A stretch of 64,000 nt of DNA from Alentia gelatinosa (lineage: Eukaryota; Annelida; Polychaeta; Phyllodocida; Polynoidae). How positions within the stretch are numbered: position 1 is the stretch's first letter; each line of letters begins with the position of its first letter. Below, piece after piece: positions 26,357 through 38,900 of this stretch. The stretch spans positions 1,602,234 through 1,666,233 of the forward strand of contig OX465592.1 of the NCBI GenBank assembly GCA_950022655.1. The letters run 5' to 3'. Under the pieces are notes generated by a model. It did no database searches, was not told the DNA's origin, and saw only the letters and a list, made by a program, of their open reading frames with translations. Made by a program: the position numbers and the translations under genes.

Positions 26357-27190
26357 CTTGTATCTCGATAGTTGAGGAGGTTGCTTCAGTTGGTACATTT
26401 GTAGTTGGCACTGTTCTTTCAGTTGTTGCTACAATGGTCGAAGTCTGTGCACTTTCTGGAGTACTTGAACCAGTCAAAGTTGTCTGAGCAAGTTCAACAT
26501 TGATAGTGGTAGCAGTGCTTGGTTGGGTTGTCCCTGAAGTGGTAGGTTCTACTGTACTTGGCTCAGTAGAGAGTGCTTCAGTTGATGCCTCTGAAGTGAT
26601 ATGTGGGGTAGACACATGAGTGCTTTGATCTGTGGTCATCTTTGAGGTGAAGGATTCTGTGGTCTCCACTGTTGTAGTTGATTCTGTGGTTTGACCTGGT
26701 GTCTGGGACTCGGTTTGAGTGGTCATCTGTGTAGTGGGTAGCTGAGTACTTGCCTCAGTTGGCATTAGTGTTGAGGAAGGCCCACTACTTGTTGTAGACT
26801 GGCTCTCTGTTGATGAACCCTCAGTAGTTAGATCTGTAGGCTGTGGTGTTGAAGAAACAGCCTCTGAGGTTTCTTGACTGGTCAGAACTGCAGTGCTTGT
26901 TGCACTTGTCAATGCTGAGGAAGAAGCACCTGTGCTTAAGCCAGCGGTCAAAGTAGGTGAAGTCTCAGGTACACTTGCTTCAGTGCTTCCCACACTGGTC
27001 ACAGCAGCAGATGTTCTTTCTGTGGATACTACAGTAGAGGAGGCCTCTCTTGCAGCTTCAGTGGCTGATGTAGTCAAACTTTCAGTTGATGTCTCCTCTG
27101 ATGTTGTAGGCACTGGAGATGACAGCGCTGTTGTTCCTTCAGTTGAGAAAACTGTGGAAGTAGCCCCTGTTGTACCTTCAGTAGTCATAG
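26357..27190 (-). CDS. Mucin exon B7
   Basis: 834 bp, 278 codons, phase 1-1. It shares ESTTTVETTE with B3, four units away (others ESTSTVETTE). It carries the ESLTT and ERTSAAVT variants also seen in B1, B5 and B6. Confidence 0.85.
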
Positions 27191-27750
27191 CTGTGAGAAA
27201 AACCTTGCATTTAATTCTATGCTAGCACTGTGAATCTCTTCGTGTCTTAAGGACTTGTTGTTTGGATCTAATCGTTTTCCTGGGCTAACAATTACTCAGA
27301 AATCTATAATATGTAGGAAAAGAACTCATATTTCACTCTCAACAGAAAACAAGGTGAGTATGAATGCATTTTGTATAGCTTATACTCAAGAGATGAAAAC
27401 CTTTGAAACCCATTTCCAGTAGGAGTAACCAATACCTTTAGAAACACAAAGACTTGACTACTACAGGTCAATTAGTAAAATGATATCTCTGGCTGTCATT
27501 GAACATGTCACCTGTCTTATTAAAGAGTTGGCCCTGAGGCAGGTCTGTGGAATTGTCTATGTACATCTCTATAGACAAGCTAGGTAAGGCAAAGGCAATA
27601 TCTGTATTTTCATTACATGTCAGGGACCAAAGTTGCTCCCTTGTCTCCACTTCCATGTAGATATTCTATGAAAGAAGCATATTAGCATTTACATATTGCA
27701 TAGGATATTCCAAGGATTCATGGAAAGGAAATGGAGGATGGGGGTATCAC

Positions 27751-29550
27751 CTGTTTCCTTTTGGACTTCAATCCTGACAGTTGTAGTGGCTTCAGTTGGT
27801 GACAGAGTAGTAGGGACTGTGGTTTCAGTTGCTGAAATTGTCTCAGTCGAAACTTGTGTGGGCTGTGCTGTTGAAGACACACTTTCTGAAGTTGCTTGAT
27901 TAGTCACACTAGTGGTAGCACTTGCAGTAGTTGCCGCACTGGTCTCTACTGAGGTAGGAGCTTCCGTAGTTTTCCCTGTAACCAAAGCTGTAGATGTACC
28001 AGCTGTACTTGCTTCAGAGGTTAGCATGGTGGTTGGAGCACTACTTGCTTTCTCAGTGCTTGGTACTGTTGAGGAAGCTTCTGATGTCACTTCAATGGGT
28101 GAAGTGGACGAAATAGCTCCTGTTGTTGTTTCTGTTGTTGATGTGATTGCTGGAGACACCTCAGTTGTTCCCTCAGTAGATGCCACTGTTGAAAGACGTT
28201 CTGTTGTTGCCTCAGCTGTAGATGTACCAGCTGTACTTGCTTCAGAAGTTGGCATGGTCGTTGAAGGAGCACTACTTGTTTTCTCAGTACTTGGTACTGT
28301 TGAGGAAGCTTCTGATGTCACTTCAATAGGTGAGGTAGATGAAATTGCACCAGTTGTTGTTTCTGCTGTTGATGTGATTGCTGGAGACACCTCAGTAGAT
28401 GCCACTGTTGAAGGACGTTCTGTTGTTGCCTCAGCTGTAGATGTACCAGCTGTACTTGCTTCAGAAGTTGGCATGGTCGTTGAAGGAGCACTACTTGTTT
28501 TCTCAGTGCTTGGTACTGTTGAGGAAGCTTCTGATGTCACTTCAATAGGTGAGGTGGATGAAATTGCACCAGTTGTTGTTTCTGCTGTTGATGTGATTGC
28601 TGGAGACACCTCAGTAGATGCCACTGTTGAAGGACGTTCAGTTGTTGCCTCAGCTGTAGATGTACCAGCTGTACTTGCTTCAGAAGTTGGCATGGTCGTT
28701 GAAGGAGCACTACTTGTTTTCTCAGTGCTTGGTACTGTTGAGGAAGCTTCTGATGTCACTTCAATAGGTGAGGTAGATGAAATTGCACCAGTTGTTGTTT
28801 CTGCTGTTGATGTGATTGCTGGAGACACCTCAGTAGATGCCACTGTTGAAAGACGTTCTGTTGTTGCCTCAGCTGTAGATGTACCAGCTGTACTTGCTTC
28901 AGAAGTTGGCATGGTCGTTGAAGGAGCACTACTTGTTTTCTCAGTGCTTGGTACTGTTGAGGAAGCTTCTGATGTCACTTCAATAGGTGAGGTAGATGAA
29001 ATTGCACCAGTTGTTGTTTCTGCTGTTGATGTGATTGCTGGAGACACCTCAGTAGATGCCACTGTTGAAAGACGTTCTGTTGTTGCCTCAGCTGTAGATG
29101 TACCAGCTGTACTTGCTTCAGAAGTTGGCATGGTCGTTGAAGGAGCACTACTTGTTTTCTCAGTGCTTGGTACTGTTGAGGAAGCTTCTGATGTCACTTC
29201 AATAGGTGAGGTGGATGAAATTGCACCAGTTGTTGTTTCTGCTGTTGATGTGATTGCTGGAGACACTTCAGTAGATGCCACTGTTGAAGGACGTTCTGTT
29301 GTTGCCTCAGCTGTAGATGTACCAGCTGTACTTGCTTCAGAAGTTGGCATGGTTGTTGCAGGAGCACTACTTGTTTTCTCAGTGCTTGGTACTGTTGAGG
29401 AAGCTTCTGATGTCACTTCAATAGGTGAGGTAGATGAAATTGCTCCAGTTGTTGTTTCTGCTGTTGATGTGATTGCTGGAGACACCCCAGTTGTTCCCTC
29501 AGTAGATGCCACTGTTGAAGGACGTTCTGTCGTTCCCTCAGTAGTCAGAG
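27751..29550 (-). CDS. Mucin exon A8 (seven 73-residue repeats)
   Basis: 1800 bp, 600 codons, phase 1-1. One 219-bp repeat more than the standard. Two successive repeats with the ERLSTVA variant sit side by side, so the extra copy is probably a duplication of that repeat. Confidence 0.87.
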
Positions 29551-30473
29551 CTGTTAAGAGAAACTGTCAGTTTAATTCAGGTGTTGATTTTGTTGTATGA
29601 CTTCAACGCTAGTCTTTCATTTATAACCAGTAGTACCCACTGCAGTCCATGAGCTAGTACCATTGCTGATGCTCATGGTTGTGCTCTCTGATGGTGGAAT
29701 TATCACCTCCTGTTTTTTTAACAGAAATATGTTCAAGTGCATGCTACAAAAGTCCCCATGAGAAGTGTGAGTATGTCTTAGATAGAGTCTGAGGCATATT
29801 TAAACTGCAACCAGACACTGCCAATATGAAAAGAAAAGGACTGATCTGGCCAGCCACCAATCAGGTTACCTTGTTGGTATTTTGCAAAACCTAAAGCATA
29901 TGTCATTCTTACAAGTGTTACTATGGCATGCCTTAAAACATAGGTTGATAAACTAAAGGGAGCAGAGGTGTCACATGCCACCATCCATCCTCTGCCATAA
30001 AAATGCATTCCTATTGCTAGCCAGCCTTCTGAAAAAAAACCTTTTTTCTGACTTGCATTAGTACTTGTCATCTATGTCATTGTTTATGTATTTGTTGGTA
30101 GCCTGGGATGGTTAACTCATTATCAACTAAGGTCGGAAGGAATTGTAAATGTATTGTTCAACACCCACTGCTTATCATCTCTTAAACATAACCACCTGGC
30201 TGAAAAGTATTTCAAGGGAAGGCACACAATTGTGTACTGGACAAGATTGATACCAAGGCTAATCCAAATCCCTTATGAAGATAATGGTCTATCTGTCTAC
30301 CCGCACTGGTCAACAATTCTATAAGCGTATTATCAGAACAGAGTCTTCCAATATTGCCATATGCTTAGAGAAGTATGTACCTCTTACATTGCAGAAATGG
30401 AAGAATGATTTATCTATGCAATCAAATTATAGAAATTGTGCAATTTCCAAAGCAAGATATGAAGCCAAATGAC

Positions 30474-31307
30474 CTTGTATCTCGATAGTTGAGGAGGTTG
30501 CTTCAGTTGGTACATTTGTAGTTGGCACTGTTCTTTCAGTTGTTGCTACAATGGTCGAAGTCTGTGCACTTTCTGGAGTACTTGAACCAGTCAAAGTTGT
30601 CTGAGCAAGTTCAACATTGATAGTGGTAGCAGTGCTTGGTTGGGTTGTCCCTGAAGTGGTAGGTTCTACTGTACTTGGCTCAGTAGAGAGTGCTTCAGTT
30701 GATGCCTCTGAAGTGATATGTGGGGTAGACACATGAGTGCTTTGATCTGTGGTCATCTTTGAGGTGAAGGATTCTGTGGTCTCCACTGTTGAAGTTGATT
30801 CTGTGGTTTGACCTAGTGTCTGGGACTCGGTTTGAGTGGTCATCTGTGTAGTGGGTAGCTGAGTACTTGCCTCAGTTGGCATTAGTGTTGAGGAAGGCCC
30901 ACTACTTGTTGTAGACTGGCTCTCTGTTGATGAACCCTCAGTAGTTAGATCTGTAGGCTGTGGTGTTGAAGAAACAGCCTCTGAGGTTTCTTGACTGGTC
31001 AGAACTGCAGTGCTTGTTGCACTTGTCAATGCTGAGGAAGAAGCACCTGTGCTTAAGCCAGCGGTCAAAGTAGGTGAAGTCTCAGGTACACTTGCTTCAG
31101 TGCTTCCCACACTGGTCACAGCAGCAGTTGTTCTTTCTGTGGATACTACAGTAGAGGAGGCCTGTCTTGCAGCTTCAGTGGCTGATGTAGTCAAAGTTTC
31201 AGTTGATGTCTCCTCTGATGTTGTAGGCACTGGAGATGACAGCGCTGTTGTTCCTTCAGTTGAGAAAACTGTGGAAGTAGCCCCTGTTGTACCTTCAGTA
31301 GTCATAG
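30474..31307 (-). CDS. Mucin exon B8
   Basis: 834 bp, 278 codons, phase 1-1. Private variant EAARQASS (others EAAREASS). The SQTLGQTT variant is shared with B2. Confidence 0.85.
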
Positions 31308-31867
31308 CTGTGAGAAAAACCTTGCATTTAATTCTATGCTAGCACTGTGAATCTCTTTGTGTCTTAAGGACTTGTTGTTTGGATCTAATCGTTTTCCTGG
31401 GCTAACAATTACTCAGAAATCTATAATATGTAGGAAAAGAACTAATATTTCACTCTCAACAGAAAACAAGGTGAGTATGAATGCATTTTGTATAGCTTAT
31501 ACTCAAGAGATGAAAACCTTTGAAACCCATTTCTAGTAGGAGTAACCAATACCTTTAGAAACACAAAGACTTGACTACTACAGGTCAATTAGTAAAATGA
31601 TATCTTTGGCTGTCATTGAACATGTCACCTATCTTATTGAAGAGTTGGCCCTGAGGCAGGTCTGTGGAATTGTCTATGTACATCTCTATAGACAAGCTAG
31701 GTAAGGCAAAGGCAATATCTGTATTTTCATTACATGTCAGGGACCAAAGTTGCTCCCTTGTCTCCACTTCCATGTAGATATTCTATGAAAGAAGCATATT
31801 AGCATTTACATATTGCATACGATATTCCAAGGATTCATGGAAAGGAAATGGAGGATGGGGGTATCAC

Positions 31868-34105
31868 CTGTTTCCTTTTGGACTTCAATCCTGACAGTTG
31901 TAGTGGCTTCAGTTGGTGACAGAGTAGTAGGGACTGTGGTTTCAGTTGCTGAAATTGTCTCAGTCGAAACTTGTGTGGGCTGTGCTGTTGAAGACACACT
32001 TTCTGAAGTTGCTTGATTAGTCACACTAGTGGTAGCACTTGCAGTAGTTGCCGCACTGGTCTCTACTGAGGTAGGAGCTTCCGTAGTTTTCCCTGTAACC
32101 AAAGCTGTAGATGTACCAGCTGTACTTGCTTCAGAGGTTAGCATGGTGGTTGGAGCACTACTTGCTTTCTCAGTGCTTGGTACTGTTGAGGAAGCTTCTG
32201 ATGTCACTTCAATGGGTGAAGTGGACGAAATAGCTCCTGTTGTTGTTTCTGCTGTTGATGTGATTGCTGGAGACACCTCAGTTGTTCCCTCAGTAGATGC
32301 CACTGTTGAAAGACGTTCTGTTGTTGCCTCAGCTGTAGATGTACCAGCTGTACTTGCTTCAGAAGTTGGCATGGTCGTTGAAGGAGCACTACTTGTTTTC
32401 TCAGTACTTGGTACTGTTGAGGAAGCTTCTGATGTCACTTCAATAGGTGAGGTAGATGAAATTGCACCAGTTGTTGTTTCTGCTGTTGATGTGATTGCTG
32501 GAGACACCTCAGTAGATGCCACTGTTGAAGGACGTTCTGTTGTTGCCTCAGCTGTAGATGTACCAGCTGTACTTGCTTCAGAAGTTGGCATGGTCGTTGA
32601 AGGAGCACTACTTGTTTTCTCAGTGCTTGGTACTGTTGAGGAAGCTTCTGATGTCACTTCAATAGGTGAGGTAGATGAAATTGCACCAGTTGTTGTTTCT
32701 GCTGTTGATGTGATTGCTGGAGACACCTCAGTAGATGCCACTGTTGAAGGACGTTCTGTTGTTGCCTCAGCTGTAGATGTACCAGCTGTACTTGCTTCAG
32801 AAGTTGGCATGGTCGTTGAAGGAGCACTACTTGTTTTCTCAGTGCTTGTTACTGTTGAGGAAGCTTCTGATGTCACTTCAATAGGTGAGGTGGATGAAAT
32901 TGCACCAGTTGTTGTTTCTGCTGTTGATGTGATTGCTGGAGACACCTCAGTAGATGCCACTGTTGAAGGACGTTCAGTTGTTGCCTCAGCTGTAGATGTA
33001 CCAGCTGTACTTGCTTCAGAAGTTGGCATGGTCGTTGAAGGAGCACTACTTGTTTTCTCAGTGCTATGTACTGTTGAGGAAGCTTCTGATGTCACTTCAA
33101 TAGGTGAGGTAGATGAAATTGCACCAGTTGTTGTTTCTGCTGTTGATGTGATTGCTGGAGACACTTCAGTAGATGCCACTGTTGAAGGACGTTCTGTTGT
33201 TGCCTCAGCTGTAGATGTACCAGCTGTACTTGCTTCAGAAGTTGGCATGGTCGTTGAAGGAGCACTACTTGTTTTCTCAGTGCTTGGTACTGTTGAGGAA
33301 GCTTCTGATGTCACTTCAATAGGTGAGGTGGATGAAATTGCACCAGTTGTTGTTTCTGCTGTTGATGTGATTGCTGGAGACACCTCAGTAGATGCCACTG
33401 TTGAAGGACGTTCAGTTGTTGCCTCAGCTGTAGATGTACCAGCTGTACTTGCTTCAGAAGTTGGCATGGTCGTTGAAGGAGCACTACTTGTTTTCTCAGT
33501 GCTTGGTACTGTTGAGGAAGCTTCTGATGTCACTTCAATAGGTGAGGTAGATGAAATTGCACCAGTTGTTGTTTCTGCTGTTGATGTGATTGCTGGAGAC
33601 ACCTCAGTAGATGCCACTGTTGAAAGACGTACTGTTGTTGCCTCAGCTGTAGATGTACCAGCTGTACTTGCTTCAGAAGTTGGCATGGTCGTTGAAGGAG
33701 CACTACTTGTTTTCTCAGTGCTTGGTACTGTTGAGGAAGCTTCTGATGTCACTTCAATAGGTGAGGTGGATGAAATTGCACCAGTTGTTGTTTCTGCTGT
33801 TGATGTGATTGCTGGAGACACTTCAGTAGATGCCACTGTTGAAGGACGTTCTGTTGTTGCCTCAGCTGTAGATGTACCAGCTGTACTTGCTTCAGAAGTT
33901 GGCATGGTTGTTGCAGGAGCACTACTTGTTTTCTCAGTGCTTGGTACTGTTGAGGAAGCTTCTGATGTCACTTCAATAGGTGAGGTAGATGAAATTGCTC
34001 CAGTTGTTGTTTCTGCTGTTGATGTGATTGCTGGAGACACCCCAGTTGTTCCCTCAGTAGATGCCACTGTTGAAGGACGTTCTGTCGTTCCCTCAGTAGT
34101 CAGAG
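31868..34105 (-). CDS. Mucin exon A9 (nine 73-residue repeats)
   Basis: 2238 bp, 746 codons, phase 1-1; the longest exon in the window. It exceeds the 1581-bp standard by three whole 219-bp repeats. Acceptor TTTCTCTTAACAG|CT, donor ACA-G|GTGAT. Repeats carry variants TVHSTEK and TVTSTEK; the first (from ctatgtactg) is shared with exon A6. Confidence 0.87.
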
Positions 34106-35028
34106 CTGTTAAGAGAAACTGTCAGTTTAATTCAGGTGTTGATTTTGTTGTATGACTTCAACGCTAGTCTTTCATTTATAACCAGTAGTACCCACTGCAG
34201 TCCATGAGCTAGTACCATTGCTGATGCTCATGGTTGTGCTCTCTGATGATGGAATTATCACCTCCTGTTTTTTTAACAGAAATATGTTCATGTGCATGCT
34301 ACAAAAGTCCCCATGAGAAGTGTGAGTATGTCTTAGATAGAGTCTGAGGCATATTTAAACTGCAACCAGACACTGCCAATATGAAAAGAAAAGGACTGAT
34401 CTGGCCAGCCACCAATCAGGTTACCTTGTTGGTATTTTACAAAACCTAAAGCATATGTCATTCTTACAAGTGTTACTATGGCATGCCATAAAACATAGGT
34501 TGATAAACTAAAGGGAGCAGAGGTGTCACATGCCACCATCCATCCTCTGCCATAAAAATGCATTCCTATTGCTAGCCAGCCTTCTGAAAAAAAACCTTTT
34601 TTCTGACTTGCATTAGTACTTGTCATCTATGTCATTGTTTATGTATTTGTTGGTAGCCTGGGATGGTTAACTCATTATCAACTAAGGTCGGAAGGAATTG
34701 TAAATGTATTGTTTAACACCCACTGCTTATCATCTCTTAAACATAACCACCTGGCTGAAAAGTATTTCAAGGGAAGGCACACAATTGTGTACTGGACAAG
34801 ATTGATACCAAGGCTAATCCAAATCCCTTATGAAGATAATGGTCTATCTGTCTACCCGCACTGGTCAACAATTCTATAAGCATATTATCAGAACAGAGTC
34901 TTCCAATATTGCCATATGCTTAGAGAAGTATGTACCTCTTACACTGCAGAAATGGAAGAATGATTTATCTATGCAATCAAATTATAGAAATTGTGCAATT
35001 TCCAAAGCAAGATATGAAGCCAAATGAC

Positions 35029-35862
35029 CTTGTATCTCGATAGTTGAGGAGGTTGCTTCAGTTGGTACATTTGTAGTTGGCACTGTTCTTTCAGTTGTTG
35101 CTACAATGGTCGAAGTCTGTGCACTTTCTGGAGTACTTGAACCAGTCAAAGTTGTCTGAGCAAGTTCAACATTGATAGTGGTAGCAGTGCTTGGTTGGGT
35201 TGTCCCTGAAGTGGTAGGTTCTACTGTACTTGGCTCAGTAGAGAGTGCTTCAGTTGATGCCTCTGAAGTGATATGTGGGGTAGACACATGAGTGCTTTGA
35301 TCTGTGGTCATCTTTGAGGTGAAGGATTCTGTGGTCTCCACTGTTGAAGTTGATTCTGTGGTTTGACCTGGTGTCTGGGACTCGGTTTGAGTGGTCATCT
35401 CTGTAGTGGGTAGCTGAGTACTTGCCTCAGTTGGCATTAGTGTTGAGGAAGGCCCACTACTTGTTGTAGACTGGCTCTCTGTTGATGAACCCTCAGTAGT
35501 TAGATCTGTAGGCTGTGGTGTTGAAGAAACAGCCTCTGAGGTTTCTTGACTGGTCAGAACTGCAGTGTTTGTTGCACTTGTCAATGCTGAGGAAGAAGCA
35601 CCTGTGCTTAAGCCAGCGGTCAAAGTAGGTGAAGTCTCAGGTACACTTGCTTCAGTGCTTCCCACACTGGTCACAGCAGCAGTTGTTCTTTCTGTGGATA
35701 CTACAGTAGAGGAGGCCTCTCTTGCAGCTTCAGTGGCTGATGTAGTCAAAGTTTCAGTTGATGTCTCCTCTGATGTTGTAGGCACTGGAGATGACAGCGC
35801 TGTTGTTCCTTCAGTTGAGAAAACTGTGGAAGTAGCCCCTGTTGTACCTTCAGTAGTCATAG
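35029..35862 (-). CDS. Mucin exon B9
   Basis: 834 bp, 278 codons, phase 1-1. Acceptor TTTTTCTCACAG|CTATGAC, donor ATA-CAA-G|GTCATT. PTS-rich without an obvious short tandem repeat. Private changes are SATNTAVLT and PTTEMTTQT. It is the last intact B exon before the array edge. Confidence 0.85.
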
Positions 35863-36423
35863 CTGTGAGAAAAACCTTGCATTTAATTCTATGCTAGCAC
35901 TGTGAATCTCTTTGTGTCTTAAGGACTTGTTGTTTGGATCTAATCGTTTTCCTGGGCTAACAATTACTCAGAAATCTACAATATGTAGGAAAAGAACTCA
36001 TATTTCACTCTCAACAGAAAACAAGGTGAGTATGAATGCATTTTGTATAGCTTATACTCAAAAGATTGAAAACCTTTGAAACCCATTTCCAGTAGGAGTA
36101 ACCAATACCTTTAGAAACACAAAGACTTTACTACTACAGGTCAATTAGTAAAATGATATCTCTGGCTGTCATTGAACATGTCACCTGTCTTATTGAAGAG
36201 TTGGCCCTGAGGCAGGTCTGTGGAATTGTCTATGTACATCTCTATAGACAAGCTAGGTAAGGCAAAGGCAATATCTGTATTTTCATTACATGTCAGGGAC
36301 CAAAGTTGCTCCCTTGTCTCCACTTCCATGTAGATATTCTATGAAAGAAGCATATTAGCATTTACATATTGCATACGATATTCCAAGGATTCATGGAAAG
36401 GAAATGGAGGATGGGGGTATCAC

Positions 36424-36792
36424 CTGTTTCCTTTTGGACTTCAATCCTGACAGTTGTAGTGGCTTCAGTTGGTGACAGAGTAGTAGGGACTGTGGTTTCA
36501 GTTGCTGAAATTGTCTCAGTCGAAACTTGTGTGGGCTGTGCTGTTGAAGACACACTTTCTGAAGTTGCTTGATTAGTCACACTAGTGGTAGCACTTGCAG
36601 TAGTTGCCGCACTGGTCTCTACGGAGGTAGGAGCTTCCGTAGTTTTCCCTGTAACCAAAGCTGTAGATGTACCAGCTGTACTTGCTTCAGAGGTTAGCAT
36701 GGTGGTTGGAGCACTACTTGCTTTCTCAGTGCTTGGTACTGTTGAGGAAGCTTCTGATGTCACTTCAATAGGTGAAGTGGACGAAACAGCTC
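36424..36792 (-). pseudogene. Truncated exon A10 at the array edge
   Basis: The C-terminal 123 codons of exon A are intact, with the normal donor (ACA-G|GTGAT). The 73-residue repeats upstream are gone: the sequence breaks at about 36800 and jumps into intron-like sequence homologous to about 1960 of unit 1. A phase-1 acceptor is formally possible at CAACAACAG|GA (36793), but its upstream stretch is purine-rich and poor. It is either a dead fragment or a short exon with a new acceptor. Confidence 0.55.
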
Positions 36793-36799
36793 CTGTTGT

Positions 36800-37544
36800 T
36801 ATCCTCTTTAGTTTGCTCTCTCGTGATTGAAATTGCACCTTTTGTTATTTAATAGAAATATGTTCATGCACTATATAGTCTCTCTAAGAAGTGAAGGTAT
36901 GTCTTGAATAAGGTCTAATGTATATTTAATCTGGAACCAGATGCCAGTAATGTCAAGAAAAAAGGATTTGTTTGCCATTCTTCCTTTTTATTAATATCTT
37001 TATTCGCTTAAGTTGGTAGTCAACCTTATTTTTCTCTTTTTTAGATATTTATTCACATCTCTCGCAGCATTACCTCATTATCAACTAGGTTCAGATGCAA
37101 TTGTAAATGCATGGTTTAAGAGTAACTGCTTATCATTTCCGATAACCACCTGGCTGAAAGGTATTTCAAGGGAAGGCACACAATTGTGTACTGGCAAAGA
37201 TTGATACCAAAGCTAATGAAAATCCATTATGATGGTAATGGTTTACCTGCGTACCCTCAATAGTCAACAATTCTAAATTTTGATTATCAAATAAGAGCCC
37301 TCCAATATTGCCATGTGCTTAGAGAAGTATGCACTTCTTACCAAGATCCTCTATAAAGGTAATGAACTATACGTTCATCCACAACAGTAAATAAATTTAA
37401 ATCCTAATTATCAGATAAGAATCTTCCTATAGTCCTATATGCTTAGTGGAGTATGCACCTTTTAATATTTAAAGATTGAGGATTGATTGAGGATCGAATA
37501 AAATTCTGCATTTTCAAATGCAAGATATGCACCAAAATCTTGTA
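36800..37544. other. Diverged intron of the edge unit
   Basis: Blocks match the 923-bp intron of array 1 (for example the stretches around 36855-36960 and 37070-37200), with about 250 bp around candidate exon D replaced by unrelated T-rich sequence. No gene seen. Confidence 0.6.
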
Positions 37545-37815
37545 ACTCGATAGTTCAAGAGTTTGCTTCAGTTTTCAAATTTGTCGTTAGCATTATCCTT
37601 TCAGTCGTTTCTTAAAGTCTGACCCCTTTCTGGAGTTCTTGAACCAGTCAAATTGGTCTGAGCAAGTTCAACATTGATAGTGGTAGCAGTGCTTGGTTGG
37701 GTTGTCCCTGAAGTGGTAGGTTTTACTGTACTTGGCTCAGTAGAGAGTGCTTCAGTCGATGCCTCTGAAGTGATATATGAAGTAGAAACTTCAGTTTCTT
37801 TTTCTATTGTCATGT
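37545..37815 (-). pseudogene. Decayed fragment of exon B (B10)
   Basis: About 64 codons of B (TSEASTEALSTEPSTVKPTT and neighbours) are recognisable. A deletion near 37615 shifts the frame relative to the downstream part (intact copies read TIVATTERTVPTT there). Similarity stops at about 37815, so the N-terminal three quarters are missing. The expected donor position at about 37540 is also altered. A dead relic at the upstream border of the array. Confidence 0.7.
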
Positions 37816-37829
37816 TTGTGCCAACGTTT

Positions 37830-38900
37830 TCTCTTCAGATGAAAAGCTGACTGACAGTATCTGATGTCCATGACAATGCCATATCTCAAGTTTGATGTCC
37901 CGATGACAAAGGTATGGTCAAACTTTTCATTCTTCAATCTTCAGAACTGCAATTGGTCACCACTGGAACCCAAGATGGAATATTTGTGAAGGAGAGACTG
38001 ATGGACTCTCTTGCTGTGACAGAAACCAGGGAGCTGTTTCAAAAGTTGGGAGGGTGCTAAAGTGAGAGCTAACAATGGCACTTGAAGCATCACTGTCGAA
38101 GTGGAGGTGCCGCTCGCTATTGGGTATTGGTACTGGTTTTGCTGCCACTTTGATTCAAAGTGCCGCTCGCTGTTGCTGGCCTCTCGCTTTGAAATGCGAC
38201 GTGCCGCTGGCGAGACTTCACTTGACTTCTGAAACAGGTCCCAGGACTTTGCTGTTGAGCGGAAGGTATTGCCTTAGCAGTGCCTGGTTACACACATGGA
38301 TACTGGGAAACGTTTACCTTGCAGCTGGTAAATGTCAATTTTGCTGAAAGATATGATTATCTGCACCTACTCCCATAAAATGCTTAATTAGTGCAAAACT
38401 GGACAATACCGAATTGAACATTGATGAAATATGTGCTTCGAATTTCATGCGTTATTCATTGAAAGCTTGTGCTGAATATATTCAGCTTTGGGATGTCACT
38501 GTTTTGCATATTTGCATGGTACTTAAGGTTGATGTTGTGACCATTTAGCTCAAATGGTGGCATATTTCATTTTACACACTTCCACTGTATCAAATGAAAC
38601 AATATTTACTGCGATGAATTATCTATATCTGTTTTATCTAATTCCCAAATTTCTGTTGAGTAATATACATGTGAGACATGCTTTTGTTTTTGAATGGGCC
38701 TTGGACCAACAGCGATCATAACAGCGGAACAGTGACCGGGTCTGAGGAACACTTTTTGGTCATGATCACTGGTTTGGTCAACTGGTCACTCTTTTGTGAT
38801 CAATACAAATAAAGATGTCGCTGTCTGAAAAACAAGCCCCAGGATATCTCTAGTCTGAGAGGGGTCCAGATAGCCACAGAGGGGTGCATCATGGTTCTCG
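37830..38900. other. Spacer without recognised gene
   Basis: Short open frames on both strands lack splice context or family resemblance. The segment tgccgctcgct occurs twice (about 38108 and 38160). Nothing supports a gene. Confidence 0.5.

Larger units (their letters stand above)
1..36430. repeat. Array-1 tandem macro-repeat, 3.7-4.6 kb units
   Basis: Corresponding points recur at 184, 4082, 7761, 11659, 15557, 19455, 23791, 27689, 31806 and 36362. The spacings are 3898, 3679, 3898, 3898, 3898, 4336, 3898, 4117 and 4556. Every deviation from 3898 is a multiple of 219 (plus 1 bp in the last, which has a 1-bp insertion in the short intron). Copies differ at scattered single bases, so amplification is recent or homogenised. 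Confidence 0.95.
1..36792 (-). other. Array-1 mucin gene or gene segment, partial
   Basis: Gene-level span of nine complete exon pairs B then A in transcript order, plus an edge copy of A at 36424-36792. All A and B exons are phase 1-1. The B-to-A intron is 923 bp and the A-to-B intron 560 bp. The encoded PTS protein exceeds 8,000 residues within this window alone if all A and B exons are used. I see no start codon exon, signal peptide, Cys-rich domain or stop exon. It may be the 3' continuation of the SEA mucin gene upstream (its last SEA exon also ends in phase 1) or a separate gene whose first exons lie in the spacer at 37.8-41.7 kb. Confidence 0.65.
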
